Positions 15,310 to 23,502 of a stretch of DNA of 64,000 nt are shown piece after piece. The translations under genes and the position numbers were made by a program. Under the pieces are notes generated by a model. That model saw nothing but the letters and a program-made list of their open reading frames with translations, was not told where the DNA came from and ran no database searches. The first letter of the stretch is position 1. Each line of letters starts with the position of its first letter. The DNA comes from JBPRGH01 sp051418055. GTDB taxonomy: Bacteria; Bacteroidota; Bacteroidia; Cytophagales; Cyclobacteriaceae. Location: positions 225,377 to 289,376 of the forward strand of contig JBPRGH010000139.1 of the NCBI GenBank assembly GCA_051418055.1, in the 5' to 3' direction.

Positions 15310-16257
15310 TTACTCTTTAACTACGCCCATCTGGCTAAATTTGTCTATACGCTTATCAATACGCTCACGTACATCAAGCTTCTCTAATTCACTTACAGTT
15401 TTAGAAATCGTCTTCTTTATCTCTTTAGCCATCCAATCCGGGTCAACATGAGCACCGCCTAATGGTTCTTTTATCACATCATCCACAATTTTCAGGTCTA
15501 CCATATCTTTTGCGGTTAGCTTTAAAGCTTCTGCAGCCTGTTCTTTATAGTCCCAGCTTCTCCACAATATAGATGAGCAGGATTCAGGGGATATAACAGA
15601 ATACCACGTATTTTCAAGCATGAATATCTTATCACCAACAGCAATACCTAAGGCCCCACCTGATGCTCCCTCACCAATAATAATACATATCACCGGCACC
15701 TTAAGCATAAACATCTCCTTTATATTCCGTGCTATTGCTTCCCCCTGACCACGTTCTTCCGCTTCCAAGCCCGGGAAAGCACCAGGAGTGTCAATAAGAG
15801 TAACAATAGGTTTATTAAATTTTTCAGCGATCTTCATTAACCGCAGTGCTTTTCTGTAACCTTCAGGATTTGCCATCCCAAAATTCCGCACCTGTCGCTG
15901 CTTGGTATTTCGGCCTTTTTGCTGACCAATAAGCATATAAGTCTTACCGTCAATAGATCCTAAACCACCGACCATGGCTTTATCATCACTCACTCCACGA
16001 TCACCATGCAGCTCAATAAAATCATCGCACATGGAATAAATGTAATCAAGGGTGTATGGCCTGTCGGGATGACGCGATAATTGCACCCGCTGCCATCGGG
16101 TAAGATTCTGAAAAGTCTCTTTTTTAAGATCCTTTATTTTCTTTTCGAGCGTTTTTACAGCCTCGGATACGTCAACATCGCTTTCCTCTGCAATACGCTT
16201 CATATCTTCTAATTTAGCTTCCAGTTCAGCTATAGGTTTTTCAAATTCCAAAAGCAT
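15310..16257 (-). CDS. accA: Acetyl-CoA carboxylase carboxyltransferase subunit alpha
   Basis: The 315-aa subunit, with AccD, transfers the carboxyl group from biotin to acetyl-CoA and makes malonyl-CoA for fatty acid synthesis in the cytoplasm. The N-terminal coiled helix (EKPIAELEAKLEDMKRIA), the RHPDRPYTLDYI block and FIELHGDRGVSDD are standard. So are the crotonase-like oxyanion residues in IIGEGASGGALGIAVGD and the ENTWYSVISPESCSSILW motif. The gene stands alone. TAAATTTG (16277-16284 read on the minus strand) 20 nt upstream is a possible -7 element, without a good -33 partner. Confidence 0.96.
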   Translation of the reverse strand: MLLEFEKPIAELEAKLEDMKRIAEESDVDVSEAVKTLEKKIKDLKKETFQNLTRWQRVQLSRHPDRPYTLDYIYSMCDDFIELHGDRGVSDDKAMVGGLGSIDGKTYMLIGQQKGRNTKQRQVRNFGMANPEGYRKALRLMKIAEKFNKPIVTLIDTPGAFPGLEAEERGQGEAIARNIKEMFMLKVPVICIIIGEGASGGALGIAVGDKIFMLENTWYSVISPESCSSILWRSWDYKEQAAEALKLTAKDMVDLKIVDDVIKEPLGGAHVDPDWMAKEIKKTISKTVSELEKLDVRERIDKRIDKFSQMGVVKE

Positions 16258-16379
16258 AGTCTTTATTAAATATACGCAAATTTAGGATAACACAAATCCA
16301 GCTTTTATAACTGCCTTCTCCTAATGAAAAAACAAAATTATACTAATTTGTTAAACAAAAGGCATAAATTTCCACTCCA

Positions 16380-17324
16380 ATGAAAAAAATACCACAATGG
16401 CTGGAGGAGAATATAGGTCTAAGCAGACCTGTGCAGGAGGATATAGTCCTATCCTTGATGATAATATTTGTACTTTGGCTGCTCCATTATTTAATTCTCA
16501 CAATTGTCTTTAAGAAAGTTAAAGATGTTAAAGAACGTTACTTTTGGCGCAGTGGTACAACCTATTTAGTTTTCACCGTCGGATTCATTGCCCTTTTACT
16601 CGTATGGGTTGAAGCTTATGGGTCACTAGGTACTTTTCTTGGGCTTTTATCAGCAGGTCTTGCCATCGCATTAAAAGATCCAATAACAAACTTCTTTGCA
16701 TGGATATTTATTATCATCAGGCGACCTTTTCGGGTTGGTGAACGAATTCAGATCGGTGAACATGCAGGTGATGTTATTGATATCAGGATCTTTCAATTTA
16801 CACTAAATGAAATAGGGAATTGGGTGGATGCTGATCAAAGTACAGGAAGGATAATCCATGTTCCTAACAGCTTAGTTTTCACAAAAGCACAGGCAAACTA
16901 CAATCGTGGTTTCAGCCATATCTGGAATGAGATCCCTGTTTTAATAACCTTTGAAAGTGACTGGCGTGTTGCCAAGGCCGAGCTACAAAAAATTGCTGAA
17001 GAGCATGCTGAACAATTGTCAAGAGGAGCTCAAAAGCAACTTATAGAAGCCAGTCGGAAATTTATGATTTTCTACAGAAAACTTACACCAATTGTATATA
17101 CCTCTGTAAAAGACAGCGGAATTTTACTAACAATTCGTTATCTATGCATCCCTCAAAGAAGAAGAGGCAGCCAGCAGGCAATATGGGAAGATATCCTGGA
17201 AACATTTGAAAAAAATCCAAATATAGAATTTGCATATCCGACCCAGCGGGTATATTTTGAGCATCATGATCAGGAAGAACTTAAAAAAACATTTACGAAT
17301 AAAAACCGAAAACCTAACAGTTAA
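16380..17324 (+). CDS. MscS-type mechanosensitive ion channel
   Basis: The 314-aa protein has three N-terminal membrane helices. The pore-lining third helix is Gly/Ala-rich (GTFLGLLSAGLAIALKDPITNFFAWIFII). The cytoplasmic beta domain opens with RPFRVGERIQIGEHAGDVIDI, the classic MscS middle domain, with HVPNSLVFT further on. It should release osmolytes when membrane tension rises. It begins a group of four co-directional genes. Its 3' end overlaps the next gene by about 59 nt, suggesting that they share a transcript even though the other three encode secreted proteins. Confidence 0.9.
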   Translation: MKKIPQWLEENIGLSRPVQEDIVLSLMIIFVLWLLHYLILTIVFKKVKDVKERYFWRSGTTYLVFTVGFIALLLVWVEAYGSLGTFLGLLSAGLAIALKDPITNFFAWIFIIIRRPFRVGERIQIGEHAGDVIDIRIFQFTLNEIGNWVDADQSTGRIIHVPNSLVFTKAQANYNRGFSHIWNEIPVLITFESDWRVAKAELQKIAEEHAEQLSRGAQKQLIEASRKFMIFYRKLTPIVYTSVKDSGILLTIRYLCIPQRRRGSQQAIWEDILETFEKNPNIEFAYPTQRVYFEHHDQEELKKTFTNKNRKPNS

Positions 17325-18495
17325 TATAGCTTTTTTAATTTTTATTCTGTCTTTAACAGGATGTAAATCCGAAGAATCTAATAATGAGCTGATAACCCTT
17401 AAATCACCCGCAGGAAGTAATTCTGCTCAACCTAACCTGTTTGCTACAGAGGATGGATTATACATATCCTGGCAAACAACAGAAGATTCTATTTCCGCAT
17501 TATACTACAGTAAATTTCAGGACAAACAGTGGACATCCCCGAAAAAATTAGCAAGTGGTAAAGACTGGTTTATCAACTGGGCAGATTATCCTTCCCTGGC
17601 TGTTAATAATCAGGAAAAAGTATTTTCCAATTTTTTACCAAAAAGTGGAGAAGGCACTTATGCATATGATATCCATCTAACGCTAAATCAACCTGATACG
17701 ACTTACAAGCTTCATGAGGATACGACTCAAACTGAGCATGGTTTTGTAAGCGCTGAACCTTTGCCGAATGGTGGTTTTATTACCGTTTGGCTGGATGGAA
17801 GAAACACAGGAGGTGGGCATCATGAACATAATGGAGCCATGACTTTGCGTGCTGCTGAAATTGATCAGCACGGCAAGAAAGTAGATGAATGGCTGCTGGA
17901 TGAAAAAGTGTGTGACTGCTGTCAGACAGACATTGCATATACAGAAGAAGGGCCAATTGTAGTTTATCGCAACCGAAGCAATGAAGAAGTCCGTGATAAT
18001 TTTTATACAATATTAAATAATGGGCAGTGGAGTAATCCCAAACCCTTACATGCGGATAACTGGAAAATAGAAGGATGCCCTGTAAATGGTCCGTCAATTG
18101 ATGCTAAAAATAAAAATGTGGCGGTTGCCTACTTTACAGCTACAGAAAATAACCCAAAAGTCAACCTGGTTCTTTCAACTGATGCTGGGGAATCATTTAC
18201 TTCACCGCTTACAGTTTCATCACAAAAAGTTATAGGGCGAGTAGATGTCGAGGTGACAAATAAGGATGAAGTATGGGTTTCATGGATGGAACTGGAAAAT
18301 GAAAATGCTATTTTGAAAGCTGCTTCATACAATTTTTCAGGTGAATTATTATCAGAAAAAACAATAGCAGAACTCGCTGCATCAAGAAAATCCGGCTTTC
18401 CCCAAATGGAAAATTTCCAAGAAAGCCTTTACTTTGCATGGACAGAAACAGGTGATACAACCAGTATTAAATTAAAACGTTTAAAAATACAATAG
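17266..18495 (+). CDS. Sialidase-fold (beta-propeller) lipoprotein with CxCC motif
   Basis: The best start is the ATG at 17266 (an earlier ATG at 17230 exists), because a lipoprotein signal follows: hydrophobic NIAFLIFILSLTGC with the lipid cysteine at residue 33. The mature part has propeller-like repeats and an Asp-box (STDAGESF), as in exo-alpha-sialidases. The sialidase arginine triad cannot be confirmed, so glycosidase activity should not be assumed. It also carries a His-rich loop (GGGHHEHNG) and CDCC (about residues 216-219), which look like a metal site. It overlaps the MscS gene by 59 nt and is followed 12 nt later by a DUF3347 lipoprotein. A copper or redox role is inferred from these neighbours. 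Confidence 0.78.
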   Translation: MIRKNLKKHLRIKTENLTVNIAFLIFILSLTGCKSEESNNELITLKSPAGSNSAQPNLFATEDGLYISWQTTEDSISALYYSKFQDKQWTSPKKLASGKDWFINWADYPSLAVNNQEKVFSNFLPKSGEGTYAYDIHLTLNQPDTTYKLHEDTTQTEHGFVSAEPLPNGGFITVWLDGRNTGGGHHEHNGAMTLRAAEIDQHGKKVDEWLLDEKVCDCCQTDIAYTEEGPIVVYRNRSNEEVRDNFYTILNNGQWSNPKPLHADNWKIEGCPVNGPSIDAKNKNVAVAYFTATENNPKVNLVLSTDAGESFTSPLTVSSQKVIGRVDVEVTNKDEVWVSWMELENENAILKAASYNFSGELLSEKTIAELAASRKSGFPQMENFQESLYFAWTETGDTTSIKLKRLKIQ

Positions 18496-18507
18496 AAAAT
18501 CACGATT

Positions 18508-19107
18508 ATGAAAAACATACTTATTGCTTTAGTATTAATTTTATCGGTTACAGCATGTGAAACTAACCAAACAAAAGAGGAAGAAAGTCCTGAAAAAGAA
18601 CAAGAAGGCCTTGAAAAACCGGAAACTTCACAAAAATCTACGGATACCACCGCTGAAGCTCAGGTAATTTCTGATGAAGATCTGGAAGCTTTTAGAAATT
18701 TAAATGAAAACCTGGCAGATCAAATTCTAAATTCCTATCTGAAAATAAAAGATGCCCTTGTAAATACAAATGGAGCAGAAGCAAAGAGAATAGCTGCATC
18801 AGCTCTTAAGCAAATTAAAAATCAAGATGGTGAAGCAATGGAAATGATCCGTCAGGACCTGGCACATATGTCTGTTACCACTTCCGTAGATCACCAGCGG
18901 GAACATTTTAAAACTTTATCTGCTCATGTATATGCACTTGTAAAGGCAACTGACGCAAATGATCAGCAACTTTATAAACAATATTGTCCTATGGCGTTTG
19001 ATAATACAGGTGCATACTGGTTATCTTCTGCGGAGGAAATCAGAAATCCTTATTTTGGAGACAAAATGCTGAAATGCGGAAGGGTACAAGAGACAATTGA
19101 ACCTTAA
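18508..19107 (+). CDS. DUF3347 lipoprotein
   Basis: The 199-aa protein has a lipobox (LSVTAC, Cys17) and a Glu/Lys/Thr linker to about residue 50. A DUF3347 domain follows, ending in the strongly conserved block YCPMA...YWLSSAEEIRNPYFGDKMLKCG (Cys160, Met162, Cys190). The same block occurs at the C-terminus of some CusB-type metal efflux adaptors, where a role in copper binding is suspected. It should sit on a periplasm-facing membrane. The next gene starts 2 nt after its stop and encodes a TlpA-like thiol protein, consistent with keeping the cysteines reduced or loading a metal. Confidence 0.85.
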   Translation: MKNILIALVLILSVTACETNQTKEEESPEKEQEGLEKPETSQKSTDTTAEAQVISDEDLEAFRNLNENLADQILNSYLKIKDALVNTNGAEAKRIAASALKQIKNQDGEAMEMIRQDLAHMSVTTSVDHQREHFKTLSAHVYALVKATDANDQQLYKQYCPMAFDNTGAYWLSSAEEIRNPYFGDKMLKCGRVQETIEP

Positions 19108-19109
19108 AT

Positions 19110-19628
19110 ATGAATAAAATCATTATTATATGTTTTCTGCTGATCTGTGGATGTACTGTGCCTAACAGCCAGGAATCCACAGGTCAGTATGAAGAGATCC
19201 CTGACCCGCAGACGAAACTAACTATTAACGACCTTCAGCTGGTAGATCTGGAAGGAAATACAGTACCAGCTTCAAATTTTCAAGGACAAGCGGTATTTGT
19301 TAATTTATGGGCTACCTGGTGTCGGCCATGTTTAGAGGAAATGCCGGATATTGAAAATGCACAGCAAAAACTTCAGGAAAAAGAGGTAGAAATGCATTTC
19401 ATTTTCCCTTCAAATGAATCAATTGCAAAAATTCAAAAATTTAAAAAAGGCAATGATTATGATTTCCGGTACTTTCATTTAGCTAATAATTTTGAGCAAC
19501 TGGGAATCTACACGCTCCCCACTACCCTGCTTTTTAATAAGGACGGGAAACTGGTAGAAACATTTGTTGGCGCCCGTGAATGGGACCTTGATGATGCTAT
19601 CGATTATCTTGAAAGTATTGCCGACTAA
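19110..19628 (+). CDS. TlpA-like thioredoxin-fold lipoprotein
   Basis: The 172-aa protein has a lipobox (LLICGC, Cys15) and then a TlpA/ResA-like thioredoxin domain. The redox motif is WATWCRPC (Cys71, Cys74) and the cis-proline is in IYTLPTTLLFNKDG. Such proteins reduce disulfides on the periplasmic side, for example in cytochrome maturation or copper-centre assembly. It is the last gene of the MscS / sialidase-fold / DUF3347 group, 2 nt after DUF3347, and its probable substrate is one of those cysteine-containing lipoproteins. The run ends in a polypyrimidine tract rather than a clear hairpin terminator. Confidence 0.9.
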   Translation: MNKIIIICFLLICGCTVPNSQESTGQYEEIPDPQTKLTINDLQLVDLEGNTVPASNFQGQAVFVNLWATWCRPCLEEMPDIENAQQKLQEKEVEMHFIFPSNESIAKIQKFKKGNDYDFRYFHLANNFEQLGIYTLPTTLLFNKDGKLVETFVGAREWDLDDAIDYLESIAD

Positions 19629-19631
19629 ATT

Positions 19632-19689
19632 CTATTCTCCCCCTTCTCCCTTCTCCCTTCTTCTTTCTTCCTTCTCCATTCTCCCTTCA
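19632..19689. repeat. Polypyrimidine tract between convergent genes
   Basis: For about 58 nt the plus strand is almost only C and T (repeats of TTCTCCC and TTCTT). It lies between the ends of the TlpA gene and the decarboxylase gene. Such tracts can form triplex structures and may affect transcription ends. Confidence 0.6.
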
Positions 19690-19693
19690 TTTA

Positions 19694-20935
19694 TTAATTC
19701 TTAATTTTTAATTCATTTAAACCTTCTTCAACAAAAGGTAATAGCTTTTCTATGGTAACATGGTCCATAATCACAATTTTATACCAGTTTGGCGCATCAT
19801 GATTATCGGGAACAAGTCCAAATTTTGATGCTATTTTCTTTGGAACAAACTCACTGCGAATAGTAATAATATTGGAATTCTCATTTCGATAATATAAAAT
19901 ACCTGCCTCTCTAAGCTGCTTGCAAAGCCAGTTGGCTCTATTGTTAAGGATGAGTATTTTCTCATACCATCCATGCGGGCCATAAGTCATCAGGATCATC
20001 CATATAGCTATGGCATTTGCACCCGATCGGCTTCCGGATAAAGTATAATCCTCACCTTCCACATAACTTGCAGCCTTAGTATTTGCAAAATGTATCCAGT
20101 TTTTTCGGATAATAAAAATACCTGTACCGTAAGGTGCCTGTAACATCTTATGCGCATCCAAAGTCACAGAATTAACCTCAGGATTTCTAAAATCAAGATT
20201 ATTATTTTTTGCTGCAAAGGGATAATAAAAACCTCCGTATGCACCGTCAACATGAATTTTATAGGTTAATTCATGCTTATTAAAAGCCTCAGCATAAATT
20301 TCTGTTTCATCCACGGATCCAAACATCGTGGTCATCATATTAGCAATACAAATAACATGTTTTACACCTTCCTCATTTAGCATTGCCAGCTGGCTCTCCA
20401 GATTAGTAGGGTCAATCTTTCTATCATCTTCTTTTACCGTAATTTTTATCAAACGAATATTTAAAATATTTGCTGCCTTATCCATTGAATAATGTGCATC
20501 TGCAGATGTGATAATGGCTATCTCATCAAGCTTTGCCTCAAGCTCCTGAATAAAATAATTACGATACACCCAGATAGCCTGCATATTCGCTTCCGTACCA
20601 CCGGAAGCTACATAACCATCAAATTCATCAGGTTCACCATTTAAAATATCTGCGGCACATATTCCGATAAGCTCCTTTTCTATTTCCTGTGTTCCTTTAA
20701 AAAAACTTTCGGACCTGCCAAGAGTATGACAGCCAATATGATTTGGGTTGTGTATGAGCGTTGATAAAAAAGGTGCATCATTTAAAAATGGTGCATCCTG
20801 ATAAAAAACCCTGTCATCAAGATGAGAAGCAGGTACCCCTAAAATATTTTCATTATAATAATTTACATTTTGCCCCAATGCCTTAAATACACGTTCTCTG
20901 ATCTTTTCCTGAGGTAATTTTTCCCAAATGGCCAT
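19694..20935 (-). CDS. PLP-dependent group II decarboxylase-like enzyme
   Basis: This 413-aa cytoplasmic enzyme has the fold-type I PLP signature SVTLDAHKMLQAPYGTG, with Lys263 as the cofactor lysine. VASGGTEANMQAIWVYRN binds the PLP phosphate, HVDGAYGGF contains the Asp that contacts the pyridine nitrogen, and SADAHYSMDKA stacks on the ring. These features fit the group II decarboxylase family (glutamate, histidine, aromatic or aspartate decarboxylases). Sequence alone does not give the substrate. The gene is alone on the minus strand between convergent and divergent neighbours. Confidence 0.85.
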   Translation of the reverse strand: MAIWEKLPQEKIRERVFKALGQNVNYYNENILGVPASHLDDRVFYQDAPFLNDAPFLSTLIHNPNHIGCHTLGRSESFFKGTQEIEKELIGICAADILNGEPDEFDGYVASGGTEANMQAIWVYRNYFIQELEAKLDEIAIITSADAHYSMDKAANILNIRLIKITVKEDDRKIDPTNLESQLAMLNEEGVKHVICIANMMTTMFGSVDETEIYAEAFNKHELTYKIHVDGAYGGFYYPFAAKNNNLDFRNPEVNSVTLDAHKMLQAPYGTGIFIIRKNWIHFANTKAASYVEGEDYTLSGSRSGANAIAIWMILMTYGPHGWYEKILILNNRANWLCKQLREAGILYYRNENSNIITIRSEFVPKKIASKFGLVPDNHDAPNWYKIVIMDHVTIEKLLPFVEEGLNELKIKN

Positions 20936-21092
20936 GACTGTATTCGCTTTTACACAAGATTAGGAAGAAATAATATAATACTCCAATTTCTTTATTTTGA
21001 TAATTTGATGCCTTAAAATAATTATAGCGCTCTTATTTGCATACATCATTGTTATAGTCACATTCTTCTTCTTTAGAATGTATTTCTAAAAC

Positions 21093-21209
21093 ATGCAGGA
21101 GAAAATATTACCAGCTTCTTTTTGGGAGGGTCGTAATTTCCCATGGTGGTTAGCTGCTGGGCTGGCAAACGTAATGCTGAACAGGGTTTATAAGAAAAGC
21201 CTGATATAG
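21093..21209 (+). CDS. Possible small protein, 38 aa
   Basis: An ATG frame of 38 codons lies between the decarboxylase and the thiamine promoter. It encodes an aromatic stretch (SFWEGRNFPWWLAAGLANVML) and a basic end (NRVYKKSLI). It could be a small membrane-associated peptide or a decayed gene end. No family is recognised and no clear ribosome binding site is seen. The rest of the 20936-21212 gap shows only a 6-bp inverted repeat (CATTCT/AGAATG). Confidence 0.3.
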   Translation: MQEKILPASFWEGRNFPWWLAAGLANVMLNRVYKKSLI

Positions 21210-21212
21210 AAG

Positions 21213-21242
21213 TTGCAAAACCTGAATAATTCTTTATCTTTA
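21213..21242 (+). promoter_or_regulatory. Promoter of the thiamine operon
   Basis: TTG (21213-21215) and TATCTTTA (21235-21242) are separated by 19 nt, close to the Bacteroidota consensus TTG-N19-TAnnTTTG. The predicted transcription start, at about 21248-21250, coincides with the first stem of the TPP aptamer. Confidence 0.65.
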
Positions 21243-21247
21243 CATAG

Positions 21248-21324
21248 GACTTTAGGGGTGCTCCTGAGAGCTGAGATTATACCCTTACAACCTGATGCAG
21301 TTAATACTGACGAAGGGAAAAGTT
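21248..21324 (+). ncRNA. TPP riboswitch (THI element)
   Basis: The conserved aptamer parts are in order: GGGGTGC, CTGAGA, ACCC, ACCTGATGCAGTTAATACTG and CGAAGGGAA. GACTTT (21248-21253) pairs with AAAGTT (21319-21324) to form P1. Thiamine pyrophosphate binding should repress the genes that follow. There is no terminator hairpin with a T-run between the aptamer and thiS, so control is probably at translation; see the hairpin at 21367-21400. Confidence 0.95.
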
Positions 21325-21366
21325 GATGGACCTACCATTATTGTAATCTCACATTACTCAGGCTGT

Positions 21367-21400
21367 TACTCCATGGGATAATATCTCAATTATGGAAGTA
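21367..21400 (+). promoter_or_regulatory. Candidate start-codon-masking hairpin of thiS
   Basis: TACTCCAT (21367-21374) can pair with ATGGAAGTA (21392-21400), with one bulged A, and this buries the thiS start codon. TCCAT in the same strand can instead pair with ATGGA at 21326-21330, directly after P1. That gives two exclusive folds, as expected for a translational expression platform. The pairing is seen in the sequence; the switching is inferred. Confidence 0.45.
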
Positions 21401-21598
21401 TATATAAACAGTGAAAAGAAATCTTTCAATGATCCTCTGACTATTGAGCAACTTGTCAGAAAACAATTTGAAAACAATCTGCCAAAAGGTATTGCCATAG
21501 CTGTAGATAATCAGGTTGTTCCCAGAAATAACTGGAAAGATTTTAAACTATCAACAGGAAATAAAATTATTATAATTACAGCTACACAAGGTGGCTGA
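21392..21598 (+). CDS. thiS: Sulfur carrier protein ThiS
   Basis: The 68-aa beta-grasp protein ends in the required Gly-Gly (ITATQGG). After adenylation the C-terminal carboxylate is converted to a thiocarboxylate that supplies sulfur for the thiazole ring. The hydrophobic surface motif around TIEQLVRKQF and the SxGNKIIIITA strand are standard. It is the first gene after the TPP riboswitch. Its last 8 nt overlap thiC. The adenylating partner ThiF is not encoded in the window and must lie elsewhere or be replaced by a MoeB-like enzyme. Confidence 0.93.
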   Translation: MEVYINSEKKSFNDPLTIEQLVRKQFENNLPKGIAIAVDNQVVPRNNWKDFKLSTGNKIIIITATQGG

Positions 21599-23498
21599 AA
21601 AAGCAAAGCATATGAAGAAACCCGACAGAATTCCCGGACAAGAAGTTATTACACGTAATCCTTTTCCAGCCTCAAAAAAGATCTATGTTGAGGGAAAGAT
21701 GCATAATGTTAAAGTAGCCATGCGTGAAATAGAACTTTCCGATACCAGGCTGCACGGTTTACAGGGTAAAACGGAAAAAAATCCACCTGTCACTGTTTAC
21801 GATACAAGTGGCCCCTTCACAGATCCAAATGTAGACATAGATGTAAGAGAGGGTATTCCTAAACTCCGTGAGCAATGGATCAAAGACAGAAATGATACCG
21901 AAGAGCTTACTGGTTTATCTTCTGCTTACGGACAAAAAAGATTAGATGATCATGCACTAGATCACCTGAGGTTTGAACATCTGAAAAAACCCTTGAAAGC
22001 GAAACCAGGTCATAATGTGTCTCAAATGCATTATGCACGTAAAGGTATTATCACACCTGAAATGGAATATATTGCCATTCGTGAAAACCAACGACTGGAT
22101 TACCTGAAAGAGCAGCATAACGGGCAGTATGAAATGTTAGCGGCGCAACATCCGGGAGAGAGCTTTGGTGCCAATACACCGAAAGGTTTAATAACGCCTG
22201 AATTTGTTCGTGATGAAGTTGCTGCAGGACGTGCAATTATACCAAACAATATAAATCACCCGGAAAGTGAACCAATGATCATTGGCCGTAATTTCCTGGT
22301 AAAGATCAATGCTAACATTGGAAACTCCGCCGTTACATCAAGTATTGAAGAAGAGGTCGAGAAAGCTGTATGGGCCTGCCATTGGGGAGCAGATACTATA
22401 ATGGACCTTTCTACGGGAAAAAATATTCATGAAACCCGCGAGTGGATCATTAGGAACAGTCCTGTACCTATTGGTACAGTGCCAATCTATCAGGCGCTGG
22501 AAAAAGTTAATGGAAAAGCAGAGGACCTAACATGGGAGATCTTCCGTGATACTTTAATTGAGCAGGCAGAGCAGGGAGTTGATTATTTCACCATTCATGC
22601 CGGCGTGAGGCTTCGGTATGTACCTTTAACAGCAAAAAGACTGACAGGTATTGTATCTCGTGGTGGTTCGATCATGGCCAAATGGTGCCTTGCACACCAT
22701 AAAGAAAGTTTCCTTTATACGCATTTTGAAGAGATATGTGAGATAATGAAAGCTTATGATGTAGCTTTCTCATTAGGAGATGGACTTAGACCGGGTTGTT
22801 TGGCCGATGCAAATGATAAAGCTCAATTTGCAGAGCTGGAGACTTTAGGTGAACTTACCGAAATAGCATGGAAACATGATATCCAGACAATGATCGAAGG
22901 CCCCGGGCACGTACCTATGCAAATGATCAAAGAAAATATGGATAAGCAGTTAGGCGCCTGTAAGGAAGCTCCTTTCTATACTTTAGGGCCTCTAACTACT
23001 GATATAGCTCCGGGTTATGACCATATAACCTCTGCTATCGGAGCAGCACAAATTGGCTGGTATGGTACTGCAATGCTATGTTATGTTACTCCTAAAGAAC
23101 ATTTAGGGCTGCCAAATAAGAAAGATGTTAAAGATGGCGTTATTACATATAAAATAGCAGCACATGCAGCAGATCTTGCAAAAGGACATCCAGGAGCACA
23201 GTATCGGGATAATGCTTTAAGTAAGGCACGCTTTGAGTTCAGATGGGAGGATCAGTTTAACCTTTCTCTTGATCCTGATACGGCAAAAGAGTTTCACGAT
23301 GAGACTTTACCTGCTGATGGAGCCAAAGTTGCTCATTTCTGCTCTATGTGCGGACCAAATTTCTGCTCAATGAAGATCACTCAGGAGGTAAGGGATTTTG
23401 CCGAAAAAGAAGGCCTAGAATCAGAAGAAGCCATAGAAGAAGGGATGAAGAAAAAATCTGAAGAATTCCTGAATAAGGGCGGAGAAATATACCAGTAG
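21591..23498 (+). CDS. thiC: Phosphomethylpyrimidine synthase
   Basis: ThiC is a non-canonical radical SAM enzyme that converts aminoimidazole ribotide to HMP phosphate. The 635-aa protein has the full-length bacterial plan: N-terminal domain, TIM barrel (NANIGNSAVTSSIEEEVEKAVWACHWGADT region) and the C-terminal cluster motif CSMCGPNFC (Cys584, Cys587, Cys592) that holds the 4Fe-4S centre. EGPGHVPMQMI and FSLGDGLRPGC are conserved active-site segments. The start overlaps thiS by 8 nt, so translation is likely coupled. The stop is 4 nt before the next gene. Confidence 0.97.
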   Translation: MAEKAKHMKKPDRIPGQEVITRNPFPASKKIYVEGKMHNVKVAMREIELSDTRLHGLQGKTEKNPPVTVYDTSGPFTDPNVDIDVREGIPKLREQWIKDRNDTEELTGLSSAYGQKRLDDHALDHLRFEHLKKPLKAKPGHNVSQMHYARKGIITPEMEYIAIRENQRLDYLKEQHNGQYEMLAAQHPGESFGANTPKGLITPEFVRDEVAAGRAIIPNNINHPESEPMIIGRNFLVKINANIGNSAVTSSIEEEVEKAVWACHWGADTIMDLSTGKNIHETREWIIRNSPVPIGTVPIYQALEKVNGKAEDLTWEIFRDTLIEQAEQGVDYFTIHAGVRLRYVPLTAKRLTGIVSRGGSIMAKWCLAHHKESFLYTHFEEICEIMKAYDVAFSLGDGLRPGCLADANDKAQFAELETLGELTEIAWKHDIQTMIEGPGHVPMQMIKENMDKQLGACKEAPFYTLGPLTTDIAPGYDHITSAIGAAQIGWYGTAMLCYVTPKEHLGLPNKKDVKDGVITYKIAAHAADLAKGHPGAQYRDNALSKARFEFRWEDQFNLSLDPDTAKEFHDETLPADGAKVAHFCSMCGPNFCSMKITQEVRDFAEKEGLESEEAIEEGMKKKSEEFLNKGGEIYQ

Positions 23499-23502
23499 GA
23501 TT

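Noticed and set aside
17230..17265. Upstream ATG as start of the sialidase-fold gene
   Set aside because: It adds 12 residues before the signal peptide and lies deeper in the MscS gene. The ATG at 17266 gives a better lipoprotein signal.
17230..18495. Calling the lipoprotein a sialidase
   Set aside because: Only the propeller fold and one Asp-box are visible. The catalytic arginine triad, Tyr/Glu pair and FRIP motif cannot be identified.
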